Source of the DNA: CF-39 sp035651155
GTDB taxonomy: Bacteria > Chloroflexota > Limnocylindria > P2-11E
Direction: 5' to 3'
DNA: 64,000 bases
NCBI GenBank assembly: GCA_035651155.1
Contig: DASRGG010000025.1
Coordinates: forward strand, 62,001 to 126,000
This document shows positions 1-8,345 of the stretch, piece by piece. The notes under the pieces are model-generated. The model was not told the DNA's origin. It worked only from the letters and a program-made list of their open reading frames with translations, and made no database searches. The number at the start of each line of letters is the position of its first letter. Positions within the stretch are counted from its first letter, which is position 1. Made by a program: the position numbers and the translations under genes.

Positions 1-20
1 TGGTGCCTGAAGAAGGCCAC

Positions 21-373
21 GGGGATGCGTGGTTTCGACAGGGCAGGCGACGTGATCGTCGCGAGCCGAGGATGTCGCTTCACACCTCGTTAATCCGAGC
101 GGCAGCCAGATAACTGGCAACACGTCTTACGCACTCGCTGCCTAAGCAGTGAGCGTCCTCCCGGTCTCCCCTCCGCGGGCCGGGAAGGGCGACGAAAGCG
201 GAGGTGCGGCCCGCGGAATGACCGGTACGCGGGAACAAGACAACCGGCCTGGAGGGACCGAGAGCGCGTCGGTGCGCGCTCGGGACCTCGAGACAAACAA
301 AACGCCGGCTACGCTCGTAGACGCGATCAGGTCAATCGCCTTGGACGGGGAGTTCGACCCTCCCCCATCTCCA
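21..373 (+). ncRNA. ssrA: transfer-messenger RNA (tmRNA)
   Basis: Rescues ribosomes stalled on broken mRNAs, acting with SmpB (encoded here at 16180-16632). The 5' end GGGGATG (21-27) pairs with CATCTCC (366-372) to form the tRNA-like acceptor stem, and a T-arm with GTTCGACC lies at about 347-365. The tag frame ends GCA CTC GCT GCC TAA (131-145), giving the usual ...ALAA end. The readable tag is GSQITGNTSYALAA if translation resumes near position 101, but the resume codon is not certain. The CCA end is not encoded. The accessory island begins immediately downstream, and tmRNA 3' ends are known integration sites. Confidence 0.93.
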
Positions 374-402
374 CAGAGGGCGGCACCGCCCGAGCTGCCG
401 CT

Positions 403-602
403 TTAGGCCGGTAACCAACGTTCGTGCCGCTCAGTAGCGACCTTGGCTACCAGTTGGCCGGTAACGAAAGTCGGACACCGTTGCCGACCAGTGATTGCGG
501 GCACCTCTAGGCGGACGAACTTTCGCTACCAGACGGCCCTCACGACCCAACTCTTGTTACTGCGAAGGGCCGGTAACGAAAGTTCGGTCGAGTCGGTAAC
601 TG
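403..602. repeat. Cluster of CCGGTAACGAAAGT-type repeats, left island edge
   Basis: The 300 bases after tmRNA hold no convincing gene. They carry copies of a short repeat: GGCCGGTAAC at about 404, CCGGTAACGAAAGTCGG at 458-474, an inverted copy CGAACTTTCGCTACC at 516-530, CCGGTAACGAAAGTTCGG at 570-587, and GTCGGTAAC at 592-600. The same motif returns near 11741 and, inverted, at 11822 and 11845. They could be recombinase arm sites, operators or remnants of an element end. Confidence 0.6.
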
Positions 603-687
603 AGCCTCGTTCCGCCGAGAGCCGGTTATCAAGCCTGCCCGGCCACGGCGCGTGATCGCAGCCGAGGACGGAGTCCTCAGCGCTGCC

Positions 688-1131
688 TTACGCGGAACGG
701 CGTTCCGTGCGAAGGACCAGGAGTGCCTTCGCGTCGATCGCGCCGTTCGCGAGGCACTCCTCTCTGATGCGCTCAAGTTCGGCCTGGCGACAGGTCGTGC
801 GCACGATCGTGCTCGTTGCGATGCTAGTGACCGTCTCCATTGCGTAGTTCGGGTCCCGTGCGGAGATCACGCGCATCACGTCGCCCCGGCGTAGCTCGGG
901 GAGGTCCAAGAGCAGGTATGCCGGGTAGAGGGGCGGAATCCCGATTCGCCGGTCAGCGGTGATGCGACCATCCCGTTCCAGCTGCTTGAGCCAGGTTTGG
1001 ATCGTTGAGGGCCGCCGGCGCCCGAACCCCCGAGCCTCCAGCCGGCGGGCGATAACACCGGGTCCCATCGGACCCTCGTCTGCTAGGAGGCGGTGGACTT
1101 CGTCGAGCATGACCTCGTTCGGTCGCTTCAC
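688..1131 (-). CDS. Lrp/AsnC-like winged-helix regulator (putative)
   Basis: Protein of 147 residues. An N-terminal winged-helix-like region (about 1-60) has a segment of the type IARRLEARGF followed by TIQTWLKQLERDGRI, as expected for a DNA-reading head. The remaining 80 residues alternate predicted strands and helices ending in LLVLRT, which fits the alpha-beta effector domain of Lrp/AsnC proteins. It is transcribed divergently from the 1260 gene. The 128-base gap between them contains two dyads that may be its operators. Family assignment is from pattern only, and it could be another winged-helix family. A DNA-binding role is likely; the regulated genes are unknown. Confidence 0.5.
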   Translation of the reverse strand: MKRPNEVMLDEVHRLLADEGPMGPGVIARRLEARGFGRRRPSTIQTWLKQLERDGRITADRRIGIPPLYPAYLLLDLPELRRGDVMRVISARDPNYAMETVTSIATSTIVRTTCRQAELERIREECLANGAIDAKALLVLRTERRSA

Positions 1132-1148
1132 GGACCGGCATCGTACGT

Positions 1149-1251
1149 TTACGAGCGCTTACACGTAAGACCCTCTTTCGGGAGAAGCTCACGAATCACC
1201 GCAGTTTTGTAGAACATGCGTCTTGAAGTTATACGTCTATCGCCGTATAAC
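1149..1251. promoter_or_regulatory. Two dyad operators between divergent genes
   Basis: TTACG...CGTAA forms a dyad at 1149-1168, and GTTATACG...CGTATAAC forms a perfect 8-base inverted repeat at 1228-1251. Both lie in the short AT-richer gap between the Lrp-like gene (start 1131) and the gene starting at 1260. This is the typical position for autoregulation by the Lrp-like protein, which is an inference. Confidence 0.5.
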
Positions 1252-1259
1252 CGTAAATC

Positions 1260-1682
1260 GTGGACGCTCCTACTCGGATCCCTCTCCAGACTTCGACGAT
1301 CGCAATCGGCCTTCTGGCAGCGTCGAGTGGCGTCGAGCGTTTTGCGCCAAAGCGCTGGCCGCACCATCGCGCTCTCTGGGAGCTCCGCGGCCTCTGCGGT
1401 CGAGGCGCTTTTGGGTCTGAGCCGGACGCGTGGCGGTTCGAGCCATCGGCCGACGGCGGCCATGCGCTGGTCGGTCTGGACGAGGTGTTCCTGGTGCTGT
1501 CCGAGGAGGGGTGGCTACGCCGTGAGACAGAAGGTGAGGCGACATACGTCGTGAGCGCCGAACTGCGGGACCGCGGGGCGACGATGCTGCGGAGCCTGAC
1601 GCCCGAGGACCGCCGCCTCGTGGCTCAGATCGCGCGCCGCTGGAGCGCGCGCGTCAGGACCTCGTCAAAGAACTTCGCGTAA
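1260..1682 (+). CDS. Hypothetical 140-aa protein
   Basis: I do not recognise the family. The GTG start at 1260 lies just after the GTTATACG dyad and has no clear Shine-Dalgarno site, so it may be leaderless. The protein looks genuine rather than a shadow: it has a hydrophobic stretch IAIGLLAASS, an acidic middle (GLDEVFLVLSEEGWLRRE) and a helical C-terminal part (PEDRRLVAQIARRW). Its 3' end overlaps the convergent kinase gene by 58 bases, so the last 19 codons of one strand mirror the kinase tail. Position suggests it belongs to the same accessory module as the kinase. Confidence 0.45.
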   Translation: MDAPTRIPLQTSTIAIGLLAASSGVERFAPKRWPHHRALWELRGLCGRGAFGSEPDAWRFEPSADGGHALVGLDEVFLVLSEEGWLRRETEGEATYVVSAELRDRGATMLRSLTPEDRRLVAQIARRWSARVRTSSKNFA

Positions 1683-2704
1683 CCGTCGCGGTCGTTCTCG
1701 CGCAGCCGCGCGTCGTCGATGCCGAACCGGCGCCACGGTCCACCTCGTGTCGTCTGGCGAGTGGCCACGAGCCGGACGCCCGTCCGGACTGGTTCCTCAA
1801 CGACCCGGTAGACGCACCGGGTTCCCGAGTCGGGCCCCTCCCACCCATCGGCGGTGCGGCGCCACCCGATGATCCGCGAGCTCATCAGTGCCGCCCGGAA
1901 GTCGGCCGCGCGCCGGTATCGCTTCGCGGGGTTGCGATGAGTGGCCTTGTGGATGATTCGCATCAGCCGGTCCGGCACGTGGGGTGCGCCGACGAGGTCG
2001 GCCTCGGGCATGGACCGTAGACCGCGCGCGATCCGACGCTCCATCTCGTCGCCGTCGTACTTCGCGTACGCGAACGGACCGTTCACGAGCTCGAAGAGCA
2101 CGAGCCCCGTGGCGTAGATGTCGGCGGTCACCCCGACCCTGCCGGTGGCCCACTCGGGCGCGTGGTAGATGATGCTGCCGCCGGCGGCCTTGACCATGCC
2201 ATCGCCGCCGATCGCGGCGGCCTCGCCGAAGTCCGTGAGCAGGCCCTTCGTCCGCCCGTCCTTGGTGACGACGTTGCTCGGCTTGATGTCGCGCACGATG
2301 TACCGCCGGACCTCGTGCACGTAGGTCAGCGCGTTCAGCATGTCGCGAGTGATCTTGACGGCATCCAGCAGCGAGAAGACGTGGCCCGCCGTGAAGGCGG
2401 TGAGCAGGCTTCGCTCCGGGTAATAGTCGGAGTAGATGCAGATCGGCTTCGTGCCCGGGAACGCGCGATCGTATGCGGCCTCGTACACGTGGACGATGTT
2501 CTCGTGGGTGATGTCCTCGAGGAGCCTCGGCTCGGTGAGCGCGATGGCATCGTCGATGCCGAACAGATCGACGCGCTTCCGGATTTTGTCCTTGCCGAAG
2601 ATGTCGTGGTGGACGACGTGCACCTCGCCGGTCGCGCCCTCGGTGAGCGACTCGAGCACCTTGTAGGTCGGCTCGGCGATTCGTTCGACTACGCGCGTTG
2701 CCAT
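1625..2704 (-). CDS. Serine/threonine protein kinase with C-terminal extra domain
   Basis: Hanks-type kinase of 359 residues counted from ATG 2704, chosen because the fold begins soon after. Visible motifs: glycine-rich region GATGEV (about 23-28), a likely ATP-binding lysine in IRKRVDL (about 43), catalytic loop VRDIKPSN (137-144, with VRD replacing HRD), DFG at 158-160 and APE at 182-184, so it is probably active. Residues about 275-359 form an additional domain I cannot assign. There is no transmembrane segment, so it should be cytosolic, unlike PASTA-type kinases. Its start overlaps the end of the RNase H-like gene by 16 bases, implying translational coupling and a shared function. Confidence 0.85.
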   Translation of the reverse strand: MATRVVERIAEPTYKVLESLTEGATGEVHVVHHDIFGKDKIRKRVDLFGIDDAIALTEPRLLEDITHENIVHVYEAAYDRAFPGTKPICIYSDYYPERSLLTAFTAGHVFSLLDAVKITRDMLNALTYVHEVRRYIVRDIKPSNVVTKDGRTKGLLTDFGEAAAIGGDGMVKAAGGSIIYHAPEWATGRVGVTADIYATGLVLFELVNGPFAYAKYDGDEMERRIARGLRSMPEADLVGAPHVPDRLMRIIHKATHRNPAKRYRRAADFRAALMSSRIIGWRRTADGWEGPDSGTRCVYRVVEEPVRTGVRLVATRQTTRGGPWRRFGIDDARLRENDRDGYAKFFDEVLTRALQRRAI

Positions 2705-3186
2705 GCCACTGCCACCGCCGCGGCCTCGCATCGCTCCGCCCACTGCGGTCCATGCTCGTCGTCGAAGAAGGCCCGAGCGTGTTTGTTGAAGGGGCCGTCC
2801 CGCTTCAAGCCGAGCCGCTTGCGGATCGTCGGAGGCGAGACGATGCCGCAGGAGACGCCGAGCTCGGCGGCGGCAAGGCGGATGATCGTCTCGACCGCGG
2901 CGCGCTCTGCCGCGACCTGATAACTCCGCGGCTGGCTGATGCTGCCCACGATGGCGACGGCGTCGGGCTTCAGCCGCTGGAGCTCAACGAGCACACGCTG
3001 ACGTAGTTCGAGGAGCCGCTCGCCTTCGTCGAGGATGTCGGCGACATCGATCCGCCGCAGCTCGTCATCGACGTACGTCTCGTCGTCCATGAGTGCGAAG
3101 AACGCCGCATTGTTCGTGCAGGTCGCGCCCAGGGTACGCACCGTCTCCCCTTCGAGGCCTCCCCATGTGCACCGCGAAGGCACCAT
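2689..3186 (-). CDS. RNase H-fold / RuvC-like protein (DUF3010-like), hypothetical
   Basis: 165 residues. The segment VRTLGATCTNNAAFFALM resembles the first strand pair of an RNase H fold. It is followed by a helical spacer, a strand PDAVAIVG, a helix with AAVETIIRLAAAELG, a strand CGIVSPPTIRKRLGL and a C-terminal helix. This order matches RuvC-like resolvase relatives such as DUF3010, but the usual first catalytic Asp is not evident (GATCTNN), so nuclease activity is uncertain. ATG at 3186 gives a 15-residue lead; GTG at 3141, with GGGGAG close before it, is an alternative start. It is the first gene of a two-gene unit with the kinase and divergent from the type III restriction gene. Confidence 0.5.
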   Translation of the reverse strand: MVPSRCTWGGLEGETVRTLGATCTNNAAFFALMDDETYVDDELRRIDVADILDEGERLLELRQRVLVELQRLKPDAVAIVGSISQPRSYQVAAERAAVETIIRLAAAELGVSCGIVSPPTIRKRLGLKRDGPFNKHARAFFDDEHGPQWAERCEAAAVAVAWQRA

Positions 3187-3365
3187 TCTACGGACCCGAG
3201 TCGACGCCCAGCCTTGTCGTCATGGAGATCACCGCGTGTACGCGGGTGACCGCACCCGACGCGGACGGACCGCCTGACGCCCGCGCGTAGATCAGAGCAC
3301 GCGCACCCGACCATGCGCGCGACGCCAGTAGACCAGCCGCGCGGAACACCCCTACAGTCCGCCTC
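3187..3365. promoter_or_regulatory. Divergent promoter region
   Basis: 179 bases separate the divergent RNase H-like gene and the restriction gene. The region must hold both promoters, but I see no clear -35/-10 pair or dyad. Confidence 0.3.
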
Positions 3366-6215
3366 ATGCCTAGGTCGGCGACGATCAAGGACCTCAAACG
3401 ACAGATCGAGCACGTCGCTGAGCTGCCGCTCGCCGCCGCCCTCAAGGACGAGGTCATCGGTTGGAGCCAGCAGGGCTGGCCCGGCGTCACCGCAACGACG
3501 CGGAGCCTCCTCGCCTACTGGTTCCATCGGGACGAAGAGGTCGGCGACCGGTTCCACGAGTGCCAGCAGCGGGCGATCGAGACGATCGTCTACTGCCACG
3601 AGGTCCTGCGCGAGCCCGACCTCACCGCCTTGTACACGAAGCTCGCGCACGAGATCCTGCGCGACCACTCGAACATCCGCGAGGATGTCGCATCGCTCCC
3701 CTTCGAGCGCTACTGCCTGAAGATGGCGACGGGCTCAGGCAAGACCTGGGTCCTCATCGCGCTGCTGGTCTGGCAATACTTCAATGCCCTGCGCGGGGAA
3801 GAGTCTGGTCGGTTCTCGTACCGGTTCCTCATCGTGGTTCCAGGGCAAGAGGTCCTCGACCGGCTGTCCGATGCGTTCCGCGGAAAGCGGATCCCTGGCA
3901 CCGACCGACGGGATCCCGCGACCTCTGACCTGCACAAGGATCTCTTCATGCCACCGACCCCTGCGTGGCGCGGACAGTTCCACCTCGAGGCGCTCGGCCC
4001 GGACGATGTGCGCCCTAACCGGTCGTCGCCCGACGGGCCTTTCTACGTGCTGACCAACTGGCAGCAGTTCAAGCTGCCGCGCCGGCGGGCGTCGTTCCTT
4101 GATCGCGCTCTGGGCGGCGACCTCGAGGATCTCACCAAGGGCGAGCAACTCGCATACCTCTTGACGCAGCACCCTGACCTCGTTGTGATGAACGACGAAG
4201 CACACCATGTGCATAGCAAGCTCACGACGACCGGCGACGAGCTCGTCTGGCGGCGGTTCCTCAGCGTGCTCTTCGCCGAGATGCAGCGGATCCACGAGGC
4301 CGAAGCGGGGACGTTCCTGCAGCTCGACTTCTCGGCCACGCCGTTCTTCGGTGCTGGCGCGAAGCGCGACTACTTCCCGCACATCGTCTACGACTTCAGC
4401 CTGCTCGACGCGATGCGCAAGATGCTCGTCAAGCAGCTCTTCCTTGAGGAACGCGAGGGCATGGCCGCCGAGCGCGCCAAGGAACTGGACTTCCGTGCAG
4501 AGCGCGCCGCCGCGCCCAAGGGCAAGCGCGGCGCCGTCACCGGGCTCTCCATGGGCCAGAAGATTCTCATCGACATTGGGCGCGCGAAGCTCGAGCAGCT
4601 CGCAGTCGACTTTAAGCAGCGCGGCATCAACCGCAAGCCGGTGATGATGATCCTGACCGAGGAGACCGACGTAGTCGGGCCGGTGCAGGACTACCTCGCA
4701 TCCAAAGTGGACGCAGGCGGCAACCCGTACGACGCCACGCGGGTGATGGCCGTGCACTCCGAGCTCGCCGGCGCGGAACTCGACAGGGCTCGGCGCCGCC
4801 TCGATGCGATCGACAACGATGACGATCCGCTGTGCATCGTGATCTCCGTGCTGATGCTCCGCGAGGGCTTCGACAAGACGAACATCTGCGTGAGCGTGGT
4901 CCTGCGTGCCACTGACGCCGACCTGCTGCTAGAGCAGATTGTCGGTCGGGGCGTGCGACTGATGTTCCCGCCGACGAAGTACCCGGAGCTCGTCGAGCCC
5001 AAGCACGAGGCGATGGTCACGCTCCAGAAGCATCAGCGGCCCGAGAACTCGCTCGACTTCCTGTTCATCGTCGAGCACCCGAAGTTCCGGGCGTTTTATC
5101 AGTCGCTCCGCGACGCCGGCTACACGATCGGCGGTGGGGACACCACCGCGGTCGCGCCCGCGGGCGATCTCGAGACGATCCCCTTCGACGCCGATCGGAT
5201 CGGTGATCTCGACATCGCTTGGCCGGTGCAAACCTACAGCGAAGGACGGGGGATCGACTTCGACAAGATCGACCCTGCACGCTTGGCGGTCTACCCGGCC
5301 ATGTCCTTCGACGCGCTGCAGAGGCTTGTGCAGGGGATCTCGATACAGGACGTGCACGCGGAGACTGGCACGAAGGTCAAGACCTGGAAGCTGGACAACC
5401 GCTACTTCGACTACGGCTTCTTCCTCCGCCAAGCCGCCGGCGCGATCGCTCGTGCCGGGACGCCGACGCCGCTACTGACCGCGGAGCTCGCGCGGGTCTC
5501 CGCCTTGATCGACGAGTACGTAAGTACCTACCTGTTCCGCGAGCCGATCGACTTCACGAAGCGGGAGCACTACACGGTGCTGAACTACACCGAGGTCTTC
5601 GAGCACGTCGTCCGAGTCGTGCGCAACGCCCTGGTCGAAGCGATGGACCAGGGTCGCTACGACGTGCGCCGCGGCGAGTGGCGCCGACTCTCGGACGTGC
5701 CTTCGATCCTGCTCCGCCGCTCCAAGAGCGTGAAGGCCGAGAAGTGCATCTATCCGCGTCAGGGCTACCAAGCGATGGGCGGAGGGCTCGAGCGCTGGTT
5801 CATTGCGAATGTGCTCGAAGTCTCGGCGGAGGTCACCGCATTCGCGAAGCTCGACAAGAAACACAGCCTCGTGATCGCCTGGCGCGACCTCGACGGTGTG
5901 CTGCGCAAGTACGAGGTCGATTTCATCGCGCGGACGGACGAGGGCGTATTCATCGTCGAGACCAAGGGCGATCGCGATCTCGAGAGCCCGGGCGTCGCCC
6001 TCAAGGCACGCGCCGCCACGGGCTGGACCGCAAACGCGAGTGGTCTTGAACCGCCCGCTGGTTTGAGGCAGACGCAGCACTTCGAGTACTTGCTCGTGTC
6101 TGAGAGCACCATCGAGTCGAACCCTGGCATGGGCTTCGACGCTCTGCTCGCGCACGGACGCGCAACTCGCGATCGCGTGATCACCCGCGCCGAAGAGCGA
6201 CTCTTTAGCCGATGA
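3366..6215 (+). CDS. Type III restriction enzyme, Res (helicase-endonuclease) subunit
   Basis: 949-residue DNA translocase/nuclease that cuts DNA when two unmodified sites are found. Walker A ATGSGKT lies at about 121-127, the DEAH box (NDEAHH) at about 277-280 and helicase motif VI (QIVGRGVRL) at about 524-532. A C-terminal PD-(D/E)xK nuclease motif is visible as EVDFIA followed by VFIVETKG at about 851-867. Length matches the family (about 900-1000). It overlaps mod by 4 bases (ATGA), so the two are one operon. All key motifs are intact, so the enzyme looks functional even though its partner methylase reads as split. Confidence 0.92.
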   Translation: MPRSATIKDLKRQIEHVAELPLAAALKDEVIGWSQQGWPGVTATTRSLLAYWFHRDEEVGDRFHECQQRAIETIVYCHEVLREPDLTALYTKLAHEILRDHSNIREDVASLPFERYCLKMATGSGKTWVLIALLVWQYFNALRGEESGRFSYRFLIVVPGQEVLDRLSDAFRGKRIPGTDRRDPATSDLHKDLFMPPTPAWRGQFHLEALGPDDVRPNRSSPDGPFYVLTNWQQFKLPRRRASFLDRALGGDLEDLTKGEQLAYLLTQHPDLVVMNDEAHHVHSKLTTTGDELVWRRFLSVLFAEMQRIHEAEAGTFLQLDFSATPFFGAGAKRDYFPHIVYDFSLLDAMRKMLVKQLFLEEREGMAAERAKELDFRAERAAAPKGKRGAVTGLSMGQKILIDIGRAKLEQLAVDFKQRGINRKPVMMILTEETDVVGPVQDYLASKVDAGGNPYDATRVMAVHSELAGAELDRARRRLDAIDNDDDPLCIVISVLMLREGFDKTNICVSVVLRATDADLLLEQIVGRGVRLMFPPTKYPELVEPKHEAMVTLQKHQRPENSLDFLFIVEHPKFRAFYQSLRDAGYTIGGGDTTAVAPAGDLETIPFDADRIGDLDIAWPVQTYSEGRGIDFDKIDPARLAVYPAMSFDALQRLVQGISIQDVHAETGTKVKTWKLDNRYFDYGFFLRQAAGAIARAGTPTPLLTAELARVSALIDEYVSTYLFREPIDFTKREHYTVLNYTEVFEHVVRVVRNALVEAMDQGRYDVRRGEWRRLSDVPSILLRRSKSVKAEKCIYPRQGYQAMGGGLERWFIANVLEVSAEVTAFAKLDKKHSLVIAWRDLDGVLRKYEVDFIARTDEGVFIVETKGDRDLESPGVALKARAATGWTANASGLEPPAGLRQTQHFEYLLVSESTIESNPGMGFDALLAHGRATRDRVITRAEERLFSR

Positions 6216-7486
6216 GCGAGCAGCCCCAGCCCGAAAAGGAGCGTCGCAGCAAGGACACCGCGCAGTTGCGCTGGGAAACAAAGCCGCGGCGTGCTCCGAA
6301 CCCCCGGGACATCGAATTCCAGACTGCCGAGGTCGTCATCTCGAACCCCACGATTGCGACTGGCCAACTGGGGCTCGCGTCACTCTTCGACAGCGCTGGC
6401 GATCCCACAACCCAGAACAGGCTGATCTGGGGTGACTGCCTACTGGCGTGTCAGGCCCTGCTCGCTCAGGGTTACGAGGCCCGGGTCGACCTGATCTATA
6501 TCGACCCACCCTTCAAGTCCAACGAGGACTACTCGCATGGTGTTCGGATCAACGCTCGCGAAACGGTAACCAAGGTGCCGAGCATGTTGGAGCGGCTCGC
6601 GTACCGGGACATGTGGGTGGGCGGCATCGACAGCTACTTGGACATGCTCTACCCGCGCCTCCAGCTCATGCGTCGGCTCCTCGCTCCGCATGGAAGCCTT
6701 TATCTCCACATCGGCACCGACGTTTCCGCGTATGTGCGCGTCCTGCTCGACGAGATTTTTGGCCGCGATCGCTTCGAGAGCGAGATCGTCTGGAAGCGCA
6801 CGAGTGCGCACACCACGGCCAACCGGTACGGCCCCGTGCACGACGTGATCTTCTTCTACTCACGCAGCGACGCAAAGGTCTGGCAGCCGCAGGAGCAGGC
6901 CTACTCAGAGGAGTACCTCAAGGCGAAGTACAGCAACGTCGACGCCGACGGCCGACCATTCCGAGTAAGCGACATAACCGGAGCAGGCGTTCGTAGTGGC
7001 GAAACTGGTAAGCCGTGGCGCGGCTTCGACCCCAACACCCTCGGTAGGCACTGGACTCGCGGTCCCGAGGAGCTCGAGAAGATGGATGCGGCCGGACTCA
7101 TCTACTGGCCGAAGAACGGCGGGTGGCCGGGCGTAAAGAGGCACCTCCAAGGTGGTCTGCCTCTCCAAGACATCTGGACGGACATCTCGCCCGTGAACTC
7201 GCAAGCGAAGGAGGACACCGGCTTCGACACTCAGAAGCCCGAGGAACTCCTCAAACGGATTATCGAAACGTCGTCGCGACCGGGAGACTTGGTAGCGGAC
7301 TTCTTCTTGGGCTCGGGTACGACGGCCGTCGTTGCCGAGAAATTGGGCCGTCGCTGGATTGGCGCGGACTTCGGCAAGACTGGGATCCAGGTGAGCCGCA
7401 GTCGGCTGGTCGAAGCGCAGGCCAAGCCGTTCGTACTTCAGAACTTGGGCAATTACCAGCGCGAAATGATCTTACCTGACTGGTAG
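6212..7486 (+). CDS. Type III DNA adenine methyltransferase, Mod subunit (N-terminal part, frameshifted)
   Basis: 424 residues of a beta-class N6-adenine methyltransferase. Catalytic motif IDPPF is at about 98-102, and the AdoMet motif FFLGSGTTAV is near residue 365, in the beta-class order. The reading frame ends with TAG at 7484-7486 shortly after NLGNYQREM, a point where family members normally continue for another 200 residues. The missing part, starting with sequence like EVQRVILKLYGAEP, is present in the +1 frame immediately downstream (7470-8273). Either a one-base change split the gene or frameshifting makes the full product. Both catalytic motifs are in this part, but DNA recognition or Res binding may be lost. 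Confidence 0.85.
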   Translation: MSEQPQPEKERRSKDTAQLRWETKPRRAPNPRDIEFQTAEVVISNPTIATGQLGLASLFDSAGDPTTQNRLIWGDCLLACQALLAQGYEARVDLIYIDPPFKSNEDYSHGVRINARETVTKVPSMLERLAYRDMWVGGIDSYLDMLYPRLQLMRRLLAPHGSLYLHIGTDVSAYVRVLLDEIFGRDRFESEIVWKRTSAHTTANRYGPVHDVIFFYSRSDAKVWQPQEQAYSEEYLKAKYSNVDADGRPFRVSDITGAGVRSGETGKPWRGFDPNTLGRHWTRGPEELEKMDAAGLIYWPKNGGWPGVKRHLQGGLPLQDIWTDISPVNSQAKEDTGFDTQKPEELLKRIIETSSRPGDLVADFFLGSGTTAVVAEKLGRRWIGADFGKTGIQVSRSRLVEAQAKPFVLQNLGNYQREMILPDW

Positions 7487-8273
7487 TCGTATTGGTGAGG
7501 TCCAGCGCGTCATCCTCAAGCTCTATGGAGCAGAGCCGCGGAGCGACGCCGTCGATCTCGGGATGCGTCGTGCAGACGACGGCACGACTGAACTCGTGTA
7601 TGTGGGGTACCCCGACCGTCAGGTAACCGCACGAAAAGCCGAGGAGCTTCTGCAGCGCGCGGAGACGCTCGATGGGCCAGGTTACCGAACGGTGGTGATC
7701 TTGGGCTGGGACTACGACTTGAACTACAACGCCGACCTCGAGACACGGCTCGCCCAGGCCAAGCCGCCGTATCGCGCGCAGCTGCACAGCCGCGCGATCC
7801 CACCGTACATCTACGACTACCTGAAGCAGATGCGGGATGAGAGCGACATCGAGGCGCTCCGGCCGAAGATCCACTTTGCTCAGACGCCCTACGTTCGCGC
7901 GCGCGCCGACGCCGACGGGGCCGATCAGGTCAAGGTGAGCATCGACAGGTATGTCGTGTTCGACGTTCCAGTCGCGAATGATGCCGAGCGCGAGCAGGTC
8001 CTCGCGGCCGCGAAGGACAACTTCGCGTTCCTGATCGACTACTGGGCGATCGACACCGACTTCGACGGCACGACGTTCCGTAGTCGTTGGCAGGCGTTCC
8101 GCGGCAATGGCAAGAAGCCCAAGATCGTTCCGACCAGCGTCACCCTCGCGCGACAGGGCCGCGGCAAGATCGCGGTCCGACTCGTCGACATCTTCGGGAA
8201 CGACGCTTCAGCACTCGTGACGATGTCGAGCCTGACGACAGTTGGCGCTCGCAAAGGACGCGCAACAGGCTGA
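7470..8273 (+). pseudogene. Mod C-terminal part in the +1 frame
   Basis: Frame open from just after a TGA at 7467-7469 to 8273. It begins ...GEVQRVILKLYGAEP and continues as LVYVGYPDRQVTARKAEELL, the pattern seen after NLG.YERQ in type III/COG2189-type adenine methylases (LYGA.P, then a VHVG-like strand). The first ATG in this frame is at 7563, already inside the conserved part, and has no good Shine-Dalgarno site. I therefore read this as the severed tail of Mod rather than a separate gene. No homopolymer or simple repeat marks the break, so classical phase variation by slippage is not evident. Confidence 0.7.
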
Positions 8274-8290
8274 GCGCCCGCATCATCGAT

Positions 8291-8327
8291 GGGGGCGGGA
8301 CCGCCATAATTCGACTCGTTCAACGCG
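8291..8327. repeat. Left boundary repeat of sigma/anti-sigma unit
   Basis: GGGGGCGG (8291-8298) is followed by the 20-mer GACCGCCATAATTCGACTCG (8299-8318) and TTCAACGC. The exact reverse complement of the 20-mer lies at 10616-10635, again flanked by GGGGGCGG (10636-10643). The pair brackets 2337 bases with 8-base direct repeats outside, as a terminal-inverted-repeat element with a target duplication would. Confidence 0.7.
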
Positions 8328-8345
8328 TCTTCGCTCCAGCCACTG

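Noticed and set aside
149..406. 85-codon frame at the left end
   Set aside because: It lies within the tmRNA gene.
5472..6281. Long minus-strand frames inside res, leuS, gyrA and gyrB
   Set aside because: High GC leaves many long antisense frames. Their translations are Arg/Ala/Gly-rich or periodic shadows of the real genes, with no family pattern.
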